Under the pieces are notes generated by a model. The model saw only the letters and a program-made list of their open reading frames with translations. It ran no database searches and was not told the DNA's origin. Below, one piece after another: positions 23,205 to 33,435 of a DNA stretch of 64,000 nucleotides; within the stretch, counting starts at the first letter, position 1, and every line of letters starts with the position of its first letter. The DNA is from Dama dama (taxonomy: Eukaryota > Chordata > Mammalia > Artiodactyla > Cervidae): the NCBI RefSeq assembly GCF_033118175.1, contig NC_083701.1, positions 15,457,501 to 15,521,500 on the forward strand, written 5' to 3'. The position numbers and the translations under genes were made by a program.

Positions 23205-23990
23205 ATTCATCGGGGAAACACACATCAAAACAATGAGATATCAATTCACAACCACTAGGATGGCTACAATCAAAGAGACAGATAGTAACAAGTATCGGCG
23301 AGGACGTGGAGCAATTGGAACCCTCACACACTGCTGGTGGGAATGTAAAATGGTGCAGTCGCTTTGGAAAACAGTCTGGAAGTTCCTAAAAAGGATAAAC
23401 ATAGAGTTACCATATGACCCAGCAATTACACTCCCAAATACCACAAGAAATGAAAATGAAAACGTAAGTCCACTTGTACATGAATGTTCATAGCAGGATT
23501 ATTAATAACAGTCAAAAAATAGATACAACCCAAATGACCATCAGTTGATGAAAGGATAAATAAAATGTGGTCTATCCATACAATGAAATGTTATTCAGCA
23601 CTGAAAATAATGGAGCTCTGATTCATGCTACAGCAGTGATGAAACTTGAAAACATTATGTTAAGTAAAAGAAGCCAGTCGCAAAAGACCACATATGCATA
23701 TTTATATGAAATGTCCAGAAGAAGTAAATCTTTTAAAGAGAGAATGTAGATTAGTGGTTGCCTAGAGCTGGGGGGATGGGGGATAGGGGTTGGGGGTGGG
23801 TTGGAGGAAAATGGGAAGTGAATGCTAATGGATACAGGGTTTCTTTCTGAAAATGTTCTAAAATTGATTGTGGTGCTTGGTTTCACAACTCTGTGAATAT
23901 ACTAAAAGCCACTGCATTGTGTACTTTAAATGGCTGAAATGTATGGTATATGAATTATGTCCAATAAAGCTCTTATAAAAAGTAATATTA
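23205..23990 (+). mobile_element. Old L1 (L1MA-like) 3' end, sense
   Basis: The end of ORF2 is visible as a broken reading (GTLTHCWWECKMVQSLWKTV; YDPAI). It is followed by the sample text of an L1 3' end: taatggagctctgattcatg, then a G-rich polypurine segment at 23767-23812, and a terminus cagcctaatggctgaaatgtatgg-like text with ccaataaagctcttat near 23961. Stops and frameshifts show it is dead. It is clearly older than the copies at 26 and 63 kb. Confidence 0.88.
23770..23800 (+). other. G-quadruplex-like G-runs in L1 3' UTR
   Basis: Five runs of three or more G (6, 5, 4, 5 and 3) separated by short loops of one to three bases. This is the G-rich polypurine segment common in L1 3' UTRs. Confidence 0.8.
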
Positions 23991-24510
23991 ACATATCAGA
24001 TAGAAGGAGATATGGTCATCTAACTACAGCAAGGATCACTTCTGTCACAACAGTAAGTATGAGACCTATCAGCTAAAGGTTCAAGACCTAAATAATGGCT
24101 TTCAAATGTTCGTGACCTCACTAATGTTTAAAGTAATCCTGCCATGTCTACTAATCAGTATCCTTGGTAATTAAGCATTCCTCCTGTTTGGATTCCCTGC
24201 GATAATTAATTAATTCCCTGCATAAAGCTTTCCACATAGGAGACACTCAATGATTTACTGAATTCAAGTACATTTAAAAAATAACCAACTGAAATCAGTA
24301 AATAAAAATCAAACCAAATATAGGGAAAGCTGACTGGCACTACTATAGCTACTTGCCAAATTAAACCTGGGGCATCTAAGATGCCCCAAATTTTAGTCAG
24401 TCATTCCTGGCTACAAAAAGATTCATGCCCTTCATTTGCCTGGGTTGCATCTCCCTGGATAAAATCTAGAACTTTCTAGGCAGGGGTTACTTCTGATGTA
24501 TATTATATTA
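23991..24510. other. Mostly unassigned stretch
   Basis: No gene. A MIR/L2-tail-like phrase (cacataggagacactcaatgatttactgaattc) near 24233 is too short to assign. Confidence 0.4.
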
Positions 24511-24525
24511 ATACACAAGATCCCT

Positions 24526-24904
24526 AAAGAGAACAGACTCGATGATTTTAATACCTTTAGACCATGAAATTTTTGCACCTTATTTTATGTCCCTGGATAT
24601 GTTCCAGTGTCTCCTAGTTTACAGGAGAACAGAATTTGTATCCTACTGCTGTGTGAGAACTGGGTAAATCTTAATTACGCTGAATTGATTCACAGTGCTT
24701 TTCAGGTCTAATATATCCTTCTACTTCTCTGTATATTCATTCTATTAGCTTTTGAGTTTGATATTGAAACTCCAACTAAAAAATCTTAATTTATCTACTT
24801 AAAAAATATAGTGGAATTATATGTAACCTTATTCTGTATTTTCTAAGTCTCTTATAAATGTGTTATTATACTTTCATGATTAAAAAAATAAATATTAAAA
24901 AAAA
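24526..24904 (+). mobile_element. Poly-A retroposon of uncertain family with TSD
   Basis: A 379-bp A/T-rich insertion ending in an A-rich tail (24886-24904, with an aataaat motif). It is flanked by a 15-bp direct repeat with one mismatch: atacacaagatccct (24511-24525) and atatacaagatccct (24905-24919). The TSD and tail show that LINE machinery inserted it. The body (ttcaggtctaatatatcctt; ttgatattgaaactccaact) looks like a LINE-1 3' UTR. A processed host transcript 3' UTR cannot be excluded. Confidence 0.75.
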
Positions 24905-25019
24905 ATATACAAGATCCCTGAGCACAAGGTGAGATAGTGCTCTTATTTCTTACTTATTGTCAGGAAATCCCCAGGTAGTCATTTGTGGTTGTTGTTTTTT
25001 TGTGTTTTGTTTTTTACTT

Positions 25020-25207
25020 CTAATCTAATCTGATATTTGGAAGGATGATCTCTGGAGCTAGTCTGCTTGGGTTTAATTTGAGCTCTGTTTCTTATCAGTA
25101 TCTCTGGACCTCAGTTTACAGGGCACAGGGCTTTCTGTGAAGATGTAAAGTACTTTGAAGGATGCCTAGGATATAGTAAATCTCAATAGTGTAAAGCTAT
25201 TATTACA
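25020..25207 (+). mobile_element. MIR SINE, sense
   Basis: Diverged sense MIR: tctggagctagtctgcttgggtttaatttgagctctg, then atctctggacctcagttt, gaagatgtaaagtactttgaaggatgcctaggatatagtaaatctcaat. Confidence 0.7.
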
Positions 25208-25656
25208 TTTAGATTTGCAGAATCCCTGAAACAGAATTTGGGTATAACTATTGTTATCACAGAGAGGAGCATATGGTATCAGATATAAACCAGCCCCTCC
25301 CTGAGTTAAAGGTAAAACTACGGAATCTCATTCTTTCCCAAATTTCTGGCTGGGAAATGCACTCCAAACTAAAGGAGGTTTTTAGCAAGTATGACCTGCC
25401 AACAGTTAAATTTTGTTTTTCGCGGTGTAAAACCCTCCTGGAGGAGGAGATGATATTCTTTGCTAGGTATGTCACTATTATAGTTGCGTGTTGGACAGGA
25501 AGATGAGAACTACTGCCATTGTGATTAGATATGGTACTTTTTAGAATCTGTCTGCATTTAATTTTCTTCTGGATTTTCATCACTGAGAGGGAAGCACACA
25601 AGTGGCCTATAGAAGCCAATGAAAATACCAGTGGTAAAAGTCTGATAGACAGTTCC
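25208..25656. other. Unassigned stretch
   Basis: No repeat or gene recognised just before the L1 insertion. Confidence 0.4.
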
Positions 25657-25674
25657 TAAATCCCTAATTTTTTA

Positions 25675-27364
25675 TTTTATTTTTTTTTTCTTTTCTTTTT
25701 TTTTTTTATTATTTTTATTTTTTTTTCCAGTGGGTTTTGTCATACATTGATATGAATCAGCCATGGATTTACATGTATTCCCAATCCCGATCCCCCCTCC
25801 CACCTCCCTCTCCACCCGATTCCTCTGGGTCTTCCCAGTGCACCAGGCCGGAGCACTTGTCTCGTGCATCCCACCTGGGCTGGTGATCTGTTTCACCATA
25901 GATAGCATACATGCTGTTCTTTTGAAATATCCCACCCTCACATTCTCCCACAAAGTTCAAAAGTCTGTCCTGTATTTCTGTGTCTCTTTTTCTGTTCTGC
26001 ATATAGGGTTATCGTTATCACCTTTCTAAATTCCATATACATGTGTCAGTATGCTGTAATGTTCTTTATCTTTCTGGCTTACTTCACTCTGTATAAGGGG
26101 CTCCAGCTTCATCCATCTCATTAGGACTGGTTCAAATGAATTCTTTTTAATGGCTGAGTAATATTCCATGGTGTATATGTACCACAGCTTCCTTATCCAT
26201 TCATCTGCTGATGGGCATCTAGGTTGCTTCCATGTCCTGGCTATTATAAACAGTGCTGCGATGAACATTGGGGTGCACGTGTCTCTTTCAGATCTGGTTT
26301 CCTCAGTGTGTATGCCCAGAAGTGGGATTGCTGGGTCATATGGCAGTTCTATTTCCAGTTTTTTAAGAAATCTCCACACTGTTTTCCATAGCGGCTGTAC
26401 TAGTTTGCATTCCCACCAACAGTGTAAGAGGGTTCCCTTTTCTCCACACCCTCTCCAGCATTTATTGCTTGTAGACTTTTGGATAGCAGCCATCCTGACT
26501 GGCGTGTAATGGTACCTCATTGTGGTTTTGATTTGCATTTCTCTAATAATGAGTGATGTTGAGCATCTTTTCATGTGTTTGTTAGCCATTTGTATGTCTT
26601 CTTTGGAGAAATGTCTGTTTAGTTCTTTGGCCCATTTTTTGATTGGGTCATTTATTTTTCTGGAATTGAGCTGCAGGAGTTGCTTGTATATTTTTGAGAT
26701 TAATCCTTTGTCTGTTTCTTCATTTGCTATTATTTTCTCCCAATCTGAGGGCTGTCTTTTCACCTTACTTATAGTTTCCTTTGTAGTGCAAAAGCTTTTA
26801 AGTTTCATTAGGTCCCATTTGTTTAGTTTTGCTTTTATTTCCAATATTCTGGGAGGTGGGTCATAGAGGATCTTGCTTTGATTTATGTCGGAGAGTGTTT
26901 TGCCTATGTTCTCCTCTAGGAGTTTTATAGTTTCTGGTCTTACATTTAGATCTTTAATCCATTTTGAGTTTATTTTGGTGTATGGTGTTAGAAAGTGTTC
27001 TAGTTTCATTCTTTTACAAGTGGTTGACCAGTTTTCCCAGCACCACTTGTTAAAGAGGTTGTCTTTTTTCCATTGTATATCCTTGCCTCCTTTGTCAAAG
27101 ATAAGGTGTCCATAGGTTTGTGGATTTATCTCTGGGCTTTCTATTCTGTTCCATTGATCTATATTTCTGTCTTTGTGCCAGTACCATACTGTCTTGATGA
27201 CTGTGGCTTTGTAGTAGAGTCTGAAGTCAGGCAGGTTGATTCCTCCAGCTCCATTCTTCTTTCTCAAGATTGCTTTGGCTATTCGAGGTTTTTTGTATTT
27301 CCATACAAATTGTGAAATTCTTTGGTCTAGTTCTGTGAAAAATACCGTTGGTAGCTTGATAGGA
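25675..27364 (-). mobile_element. Ruminant L1, 5'-truncated, 18-bp perfect TSD
   Basis: Antisense ruminant L1 (L1_BT/BovL1 type), about 1.7 kb. On the minus strand it starts in the last third of ORF2, continues through the 3' UTR (including the ggaggtgggaggggggatcg segment) and ends in an A-rich tail, seen as the T-rich block 25675-25730. The perfect 18-bp direct repeat taaatccctaatttttta at 25657-25674 and 27365-27382 is its TSD. On the element strand the junction tctttt/taaaaaa fits the L1 endonuclease preference. The perfect TSD and the open ORF2 remnant suggest a fairly recent insertion. Confidence 0.96.
26026..27364 (-). pseudogene. L1 ORF2p C-terminal fragment (open, truncated)
   Basis: The C-terminal ~445 residues of L1 ORF2p, open without stops from the truncation point (PIKLPTVFFTELDQ) to the natural stop after LTHVYGI. 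The endonuclease and reverse transcriptase core are absent. What remains is the region after the RT and the cysteine-rich segment (CWRGCGEKGTLLHCWWECKL), which fits a C-x3-C-x7-H-x4-C pattern used for RNA binding and retrotransposition in intact L1. Upstream of 27364 the frame runs into host flank for about 26 codons, so any start there is accidental. No promoter is carried. It cannot act alone and probably is not expressed. Confidence 0.92.
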
Positions 27365-27382
27365 TAAATCCCTAATTTTTTA

Positions 27383-27559
27383 AAAGACAATTTCTTTGAA
27401 AAAATTTTTAAGTTTTTCAACAAATTCTTTTGGAGATACAAAGGGCTTTTTCATGATATTTTCCTTTCTCCATGTTTTCCACAGCTTCTTGAATCTTCAC
27501 ATTGCTAGTGTGGTAGACACAGGGGAATATTCACCTATATCCCATTTTCCTCTTCCTCC
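27383..27559. other. Unassigned A/T-rich flank
   Basis: Flank of the L1 insertion. Nothing recognised. Confidence 0.4.
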
Positions 27560-27885
27560 TGGGTTCCTAACTACCTATTTTTCCAGCCTTCCCATAGGGA
27601 GGTGTGGTACATGTGACTCAGTCCTGGCCAATGAAGTGTGAGTGCTATGAGATGTGCACTTCGTTGTCGAGACCTGGCCCAATCTCACTCTTTCTCCACA
27701 GCGAGCTTGAATGGAGGGGACTCAGGAGGAGGGAGCCACAAGATGGAAAGAGCCTGGGTCCTTGAATAACTTGACGGACCAGACCTGCTCCACCCCAACC
27801 CAATGTGCAATGAACTTTACATCGGGAAAAATACACAATGATAAGCCACTGGGGATCTGTAGCTCTCTATACAGAAGCACCTGTA
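27560..27885 (+). mobile_element. Ancient mammalian repeat (L1M 3'-UTR-like), family not fixed
   Basis: Phrases such as ctggccaatgaagtgtgagtg, ggaaagagcctgggtccttgaataactt and taagccactggggatctgtag match the order of a widespread old mammalian repeat that I associate with L1M 3' ends. The name is uncertain; a repeat library search would settle it. Confidence 0.55.
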
Positions 27886-28520
27886 GGTTATTCTTAATAT
27901 AGGTAGGTAAAGGCTTTGTTAATTATTGTTCAGGGGAGTTGGTTTTTTTACAGAATAGTTCTTTCTCTGTTAGATACTGGCAACAAGTATACTAATAAAA
28001 CACATTTCTTTGATCCCTTCTCCTTTAGTCTCTCTTACTAAGATCACCAGATACAATCTTTCAATCATATCCACAAAACACATTTAGGTGTATCATCTGA
28101 TCTCGCCAGATTCTTCTTTAGAGAACATGTCTCTTTCATTGGGTTATTTGTAATCTTAATCTCTGCAGAGCTTGCCAAAGTGTATCTCTAATTGTGCACT
28201 TGACTGTGTACCATCCCAGAGAATCAATTTTAAATTATATCAAGCTGTGAGTTAGGAGCTGAACAATTACAAATTGTCAGATAAAAATTAAAAGCTATCA
28301 ACGAACACTAATCATGTTTATTTATAATTCTTCATATAGCTCTTTATAGCAACCTTTTTGTAGCCCATGTGATTTAATGTAAATCACATTTTCTTTTTGG
28401 TATTAAAGTTATAAATGGAATGAAATGAAAATGGCATCTTTTATGATTATTGTCTCTGGCCTCTTTGGATGAATAAAAAAAGTCAGTATAGCTACCTTGG
28501 GTTTAAGGTAGCTTAAACCC
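27886..28520. other. Unassigned stretch ending in overlapping hairpins
   Basis: A/T-rich, no gene. At 28491-28520 two 8-bp perfect inverted repeats overlap: gctacctt/aaggtagc and gggtttaa/ttaaaccc. Confidence 0.5.
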
Positions 28521-28529
28521 ACCAACGAC

Positions 28530-28705
28530 CTTCTGAAACTTTCTATTCTTGCTCACTAACTCCTCCTTTCTCTCTCTCCCCTTTAAAAAATGTGTTTAAT
28601 GCTTACTACTATATAGCTTTTTATTTTCTTGTTTACCGCCTGCTTTCATTACCAGACTGTAATTCCCATAGAAGGCAGAACTTATATCTGTTTCTGTTCA
28701 TCTAA
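28530..28705 (+). mobile_element. L2 LINE 3' fragment, sense
   Basis: The pyrimidine-rich run and the phrase ccagactgtaattcccatagaaggcagaa with tctgtttctgttcatc match the L2 3' end. Confidence 0.6.
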
Positions 28706-28880
28706 CAAATATTTACTGAATACCAATTATCAGGCATTGCTCCAAGTATTAGGATTAAACATAATTGAAAGTTAAGATTAAGCAAAAGTAAGATATGGTG
28801 CCTGGCCTTGAGGTGCATATATTTAGGTGGAGGAAACAAGCAATAAGCTCTTAAATGATATATATTGAGGTAAGGGCTAC
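28706..28880 (-). mobile_element. L2 LINE 3' fragment, antisense
   Basis: Antisense L2 3' end: caaatatttactgaataccaattatcaggcattgctccaag, then ggtgcctggccttgaggtgc. It abuts the sense L2 fragment tail to tail. Confidence 0.55.
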
Positions 28881-30004
28881 TCTGTTGTACTTTTCACTTC
28901 AAGCTTTCTTGATGTTGGGTGGTAGTCAGGGTTGTCTGTCTAGCCCATCCCATCTGTCCCCTTGACCACACTGGACTTCTGGCCTATACTATTAATATAT
29001 AGAACGACTTCTCTCTTCTGAGAGGTTTGAATTGGAACTGAGAGATTCTAATTAAATCTGAGTTCTTCAGTTGAAAGGAAAGAGGATATACAGCTTAGAG
29101 GGCTATGCCATGGGCATCTTCCATTAGAAGGAAAGGGAAACAGAGAAAGCTAGTCTAGAGACAGAAAAGAGAGAAGCCCGAGTCATGGGAAGAAATAGAG
29201 ATGGAAGATTTATGGTCTGAGAAAGACCTACAAACCCACTGCATGTTTTGCTTCTAGTCCCTTTTCCCATAAGAACCCTTACTTCCTTATAGCTTTTTTT
29301 TTTTTTTTGCTAAAGTTATCTCATGTTATATTCTTTTGCTTTCAATCATACTGAGACATTTCTATTTAATATGGAATATTAATAGAGCCTACTGAATCTC
29401 ATTTATTTTCATAGCATCAAGCATAGGAGCTACTCTCCAGAAAAGTAGCTTTCCACTTTGTGTTATAAACAATGCATCTGTTGGATTTTAATACTTAGGA
29501 ATGCTAACAATGCTTCTAAGGTGCTTGCCTCAAAGTTTCCCATTTTCCTCACCGGTGATTTTAAAAAGCAGGCTCACTTCCATTCAAGAGCAGAACATCA
29601 AAGGCCAACGTTCTTTAAACTCTGTGAAAAACACTATCACATGTGTCCACCAGCTTTTGTGGCCAGTTAACATGCAAGGCAAAAAATAATTCTTCTTATA
29701 AACATCAACGGTGTATTTGTACTCATAAACAAAAAGGCTTTGATAATGAATGCTTTGATTAAAGCTCAGTAGTTGATCAGCTTGTGTGATGTTAACAACT
29801 CTTAACTGGAGACACCAGAATCTGAACACACCTAAAATGCATGGCTTTATAAGGTCCTACTCAAGAAAAAGAAACTTAAGCTTTTTGTTTGTGGGGCAGG
29901 AGGTGGGGGCAAGGAGGGGGGGGGGTGGATATACTTGAGAGGTTTCAACAGCAGCACACCCACAAACATCTGCTACTTTTAAAGTGTCTTCTCTCATTAT
30001 TCCT
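28881..30004. other. Unassigned 1.1-kb stretch
   Basis: No gene or interspersed repeat recognised. It has a poly-T run at about 29295-29309 and a G-rich segment at 29893-29928. Confidence 0.4.
29893..29928 (+). other. G-rich tract with 10-G run
   Basis: Runs of 4, 5 and 10 G separated by short spacers; G-quadruplex formation is plausible. The 10-G run is also prone to sequencing and replication slippage. Confidence 0.75.
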
Positions 30005-30170
30005 CAGAGATCTGTCAGGCACTGTGAATCTAAGAGGAGTAAGACTTGGGCTCTGTCCTAAAACGAGCTCACCATTTACTGGCAAAGACAGACAAGGAGA
30101 TAGGAAAACGTAATGCTCTCTGCTAAGTGCCACTGCTAGACATACCAGCATGGAGAAGACACGTCTCATC
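30005..30170 (-). mobile_element. L2-like 3' fragment, antisense
   Basis: gtcaggcactgtgaatctaagaggag, then gggctctgtcctaaaacgagctcaccatttactgg follows the antisense L2 3' end. Weak. Confidence 0.45.
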
Positions 30171-30326
30171 CAATCCTGGGGTCTATAAGTTCAGTCTGAG
30201 AAAATAAGCAGGAGACAGGCAGACTGCAAGCAGAGGTAGGGAGGGCTGTGCTAAGAGAAAGGAGCATGTAAAGAGTATGTTCAAGGCAAAGGTTGAGAGA
30301 GAAGAGGGTCTAGGTGTTAACACCCA

Positions 30327-30540
30327 GGCTTTCCAGGTGGCTCAGTGGGTTAAGAATCTGCCTGGAATGCAGGAGACATGAGTTCGATTCCTGGGTCGAG
30401 AAGATCCCCTGGAAGAGGGCATGGCGACCCACTCCAGTATTCTTGCCTGGCGAATCCCATGGACCCAGGAGCTTGTTGGGCCACAGTCCAGAGGGTCGCA
30501 AAGAGTCGGACATGACTGAAGCAACTGACAACGCAAGCAT
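30327..30540 (+). mobile_element. Bov-tA SINE, sense
   Basis: Full-length Bov-tA, from ggctttccaggtggctcagt (tRNA-like head, with gagttcgattcctgg as the B-box region) to ggtcgcaaagagtcggacatgactg. No clear TSD was found. Confidence 0.95.
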
Positions 30541-30639
30541 GTACACACAGTGCTTTGTGTGAACAAGGTGCTTAGGATAATTGCCTATACTGTCCTCCAA
30601 AGCTCCTGTTCCCAATGTTTTTCATGCGCTCTGACTACT

Positions 30640-31060
30640 TTATTGATTTAGTTCAACAAATATTTACTGAAGTCTTAGTCAGTTTTAGGTTGTAGGCTCT
30701 GGGAGCACAAAGATGAGTAAGACCAGGGAATAGTAGGGAATAGTATTTGTACTGAAGAAGCTCAGCCTGGTGGGGAAGAGAGATCCGTGGTATCTGGAGA
30801 GCATTAAGAAAGACATATGCATAAAGTAAAGGGGCAATAAAGCTTATGGTGAGTCTTTAAAAACGAATAAGAAGAAACTGGCCGTGTCAGAAACAACGAC
30901 ATCAAAAGCGAGGGAAGCACTTCAGACAGGAAGAGCATGAGACAAATGCCAGAATAAAGGAAGGGCCAGGGGAGAGCAGATCAGTGAAATTACCTAGGAG
31001 GCAAATGAACTGAGATGTGATTACTGGGAGTGAAGGAGGGAAGTCAGTCTATTAAGACTA
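30640..31060 (-). mobile_element. L2 LINE, antisense (diverged)
   Basis: Starts as an antisense L2 3' end (ttcaacaaatatttactgaagtctta; ctctgggagcacaaagatgagtaagacc; agctcagcctggtgggg) and fades rightward into purine-rich sequence like the antisense L2 body. Confidence 0.55.
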
Positions 31061-31082
31061 TAGGTTTTTTTTGTTTTTCTTG

Positions 31083-31292
31083 AGTGGTGCTCAGTCGCAT
31101 CCAACTCTTTGCAGCCCCACAGACTGTAGCCTGCCAGGCTTCTCTGCCCATGGAATTCTCCAGGCAAGAATATTGGAGTGGGATGCCATTCCCTTCTCCA
31201 GGGGATCTTTCCAACCTAGGGATTGAACCCTTGTCTCATGTCTCCTGCACTGGCAGGTGGGTTCTTTACCACTAGAGCCACCTGGATTGGAC
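31083..31292 (-). mobile_element. Bov-tA SINE, antisense
   Basis: Antisense Bov-tA: gtgctcagtcgcatccaact, ttctccaggcaagaatattg, gatctttccaacctaggg, ending ttaccactagagccacctgg. Confidence 0.95.
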
Positions 31293-32874
31293 GACCCAAT
31301 AACTGAGATTGCAGAAGGAAAAGCTGATTTTCTAAGGAAAAAGGGCACTTGGAAGCTGCAGGGCTCCACACCCAACAGGTAAGAAGGATAACAGGGCAGG
31401 ACTTTGGCTGGAGATGTCACCCAGCAGCAAAAAGGTGGGGCTGGGACAATAACTGGCACACGGAAAGTCAGTACACTAGAAAAGAGGGCAAGCGGCCAGA
31501 TGCACAATCCTACAAAGCTTCACTTAGGTGCAGGCAGAGGTGTTGGGAAAGTCAACAAAGGAGGTGGAATAGAAAGCAGTGAGTTTCCAGCAGCATTAAG
31601 TCATCAAAGATTTGAAACGAGGCAAAGAAACTCAATAAGATGCAGACTAAAAGTCTGTGCCACCTGCAGGTAGCTGGAGATTTGTTCCAGGGAGGTTTTC
31701 TCTGGTGCGAGGGAAGAGACCAGGTTGCTGTGATGGAAATGGAAGAGAGGAAGTGGTCCCTGGGTATTCAGACCACTCTTTGAAGCAGCCCGCTGGAAAA
31801 GGGGAAGCGAGGGAAGAGGCATCAGCAAATGTGGGATGATCTCAACCTCACTGTCTTTACGATCCATCAATCATTCTAAAAGAAAAGATGGAAAGACCTG
31901 AGTGGGTCTCCAGGCTGAGAGGAAAGCCGTAGAGATGGAGAGACTGAGGATATTGGGGAAGTGACATAACTGAAGGAAAAGGTCCCAGAGGAGAAAGCTG
32001 TCCTCCTTATGTAATCAATGTTAAAAAAAAATTTAGCTTCTAATTGTCTTCAGCCAGGAGAGTTGTCAAGCAATACATGTCACAGGATCAGGCATCTGTG
32101 GGAAGCAGTAGCAGCGTGAAACGGTGGCACTGGGCTTAAAGCAACAACAGACAGAGCAGGAGACAAACTCTAAATCTTATGGATCTGAAGATTTCTTACA
32201 TGCTCAATAAAGCCCCACAGAGAACACTGCTGGTGGGATTAGAAAACATTTATCCTCTCATCGGTGTCTCCTGAAGTTCTTGAATAAACAATGAAAACTA
32301 TTCCTCAATCCAGGGGATTACAATCTCTACACAAACGTGATTTCGGGGGCAGCAAAGGAGTCAGACTGAGCTGGAGTCTCGGCTTTGCTAGAAACTACTG
32401 ACTTGGGACAATTTCTGTGCTCTAGGCCTGGGTGATGCTATAGCCCAGAATGTGAGGTTTAAGCAAGTTCTTAGATATGAAAGTGTTTAGTAAAATATAA
32501 TGCTCTCTGCAAATATATGCTGCATGATGCACTTTTAGTGATGTTATTTGGAGTCTCTGAAAATTGGGCAAATCTGAAAGAGATGGCTGATTGAATAGGT
32601 TTTGTCATTACCACTGCAAAGTAACATCAATACAAAGGAAAGAAACTGTTAAAGCAAAGACCTTCAACTTTTGGTGATGATTAATTCCTTTTGATTTTCA
32701 GGTAGCTTTGTGATTCTGAGCAGAAACCAGGAGGCTGGATATTGACAGGGAAGTACACGTTAGTTACTCCAGGCAGTGGGAGGTGAGGAGCGAGCGCTGC
32801 CCGTGGCAGAGCGCCTGTGTGCGGGCGCCACCGGCAGTGGAGACTGGACAAGTGAGACTTCAAGGTCCATCCTA
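31293..32874. other. Unassigned 1.6-kb purine-rich stretch
   Basis: No gene. Parts of 31293-31990 are purine-rich and could be a decayed antisense L2 body continuing from the left of the Bov-tA, but I cannot align it convincingly. Confidence 0.4.
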
Positions 32875-33033
32875 AGGGTTAAGGCTCAAGTTTTAGTCAA
32901 GACAGACCTGGGTTTGAATTCTGGCTCAGTTACATATTAACCATATATAATCTTGGACAATCCATCTCATTCACTGAGCTTCAGTTTCCTCATCTGTAAA
33001 TTGGGATAAAAACATCCACCTTCAGAATGTTAG

Positions 33034-33248
33034 GGCTTCCAGGTGGCGCTAGTGACAAAGAACTCACCTGCCAATGCAGGAGACTAAGAGACATGGGTTC
33101 AATTCCTGGGTCGGAAAGATCCCCTGGAGAAGGGCAAGGCAACCCACTCCAAAATTCTTGCCTGGAGAATCCCAGGGACAGAGGAGCCTGGTGGACTACA
33201 GTCCATAGGGTTGCAAAGAGTCAGACACAACTGAAGCAACTTAGCATG
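33034..33248 (+). mobile_element. Bov-tA SINE nested in MIR, sense
   Basis: Full-length Bov-tA of the 'gcttccaggtggcgctagtg' head type, ending gttgcaaagagtcagacacaactgaagcaactta. It interrupts the MIR. No convincing TSD. Confidence 0.95.
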
Positions 33249-33271
33249 TACAACACTGGCTAATTATGTAA

Positions 33272-33299
33272 GTGTGTGTGTGTGTTTGTGTGTGTGTGT
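33272..33299. repeat. (GT)n microsatellite
   Basis: Dinucleotide repeat with one tt interruption, lying in the MIR just downstream of the Bov-tA. Confidence 0.95.
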
Positions 33300-33320
33300 A
33301 TGGAATTCCTGGCATATTGT

Positions 33321-33392
33321 TTAAGTGAAGTCACTCAGTCCTGTCCAACTCTTTGCAACCCCATGGACTGTAGCCCACCAGGCTCCTCCATC
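33321..33392 (-). mobile_element. Short Bov-A fragment nested in MIR, antisense
   Basis: A 72-bp antisense Bov-A end (gaagtcactcagtcctgtcc ... ccaccaggctcctccatc) bracketed by the 8-bp direct repeat catattgt at 33313-33320 and 33393-33400. It splits the last part of the MIR, so it is a separate event from the larger Bov-tA to its left. Confidence 0.85.
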
Positions 33393-33435
33393 CATATTGT
33401 AAGTGCTCAATAAATGGTAGCTATTATATTGGACC

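Larger units (their letters stand above)
32875..33435 (+). mobile_element. MIR SINE, sense, split by two SINEs and a GT tract
   Basis: The MIR 5' and core part (tcaagacagacctgggtttgaattctggctcagttac; tcttggacaatcc; tcagtttcctcatctgtaaattggg) runs from 32875 to about 33033. The continuation is at about 33258-33320 (ggaattcctggcatattgt), and the terminal part aagtgctcaataaatggtagctattat is at 33401-33428. A Bov-tA, a (GT)n tract and a short Bov-A piece interrupt it. The MIR blocks together read in correct order. Confidence 0.85.

Noticed and set aside
26168..27315. A series of plus-strand open frames across 26.2-27.3 kb
   Set aside because: They are antisense shadows of the L1 ORF2 fragment on the minus strand.
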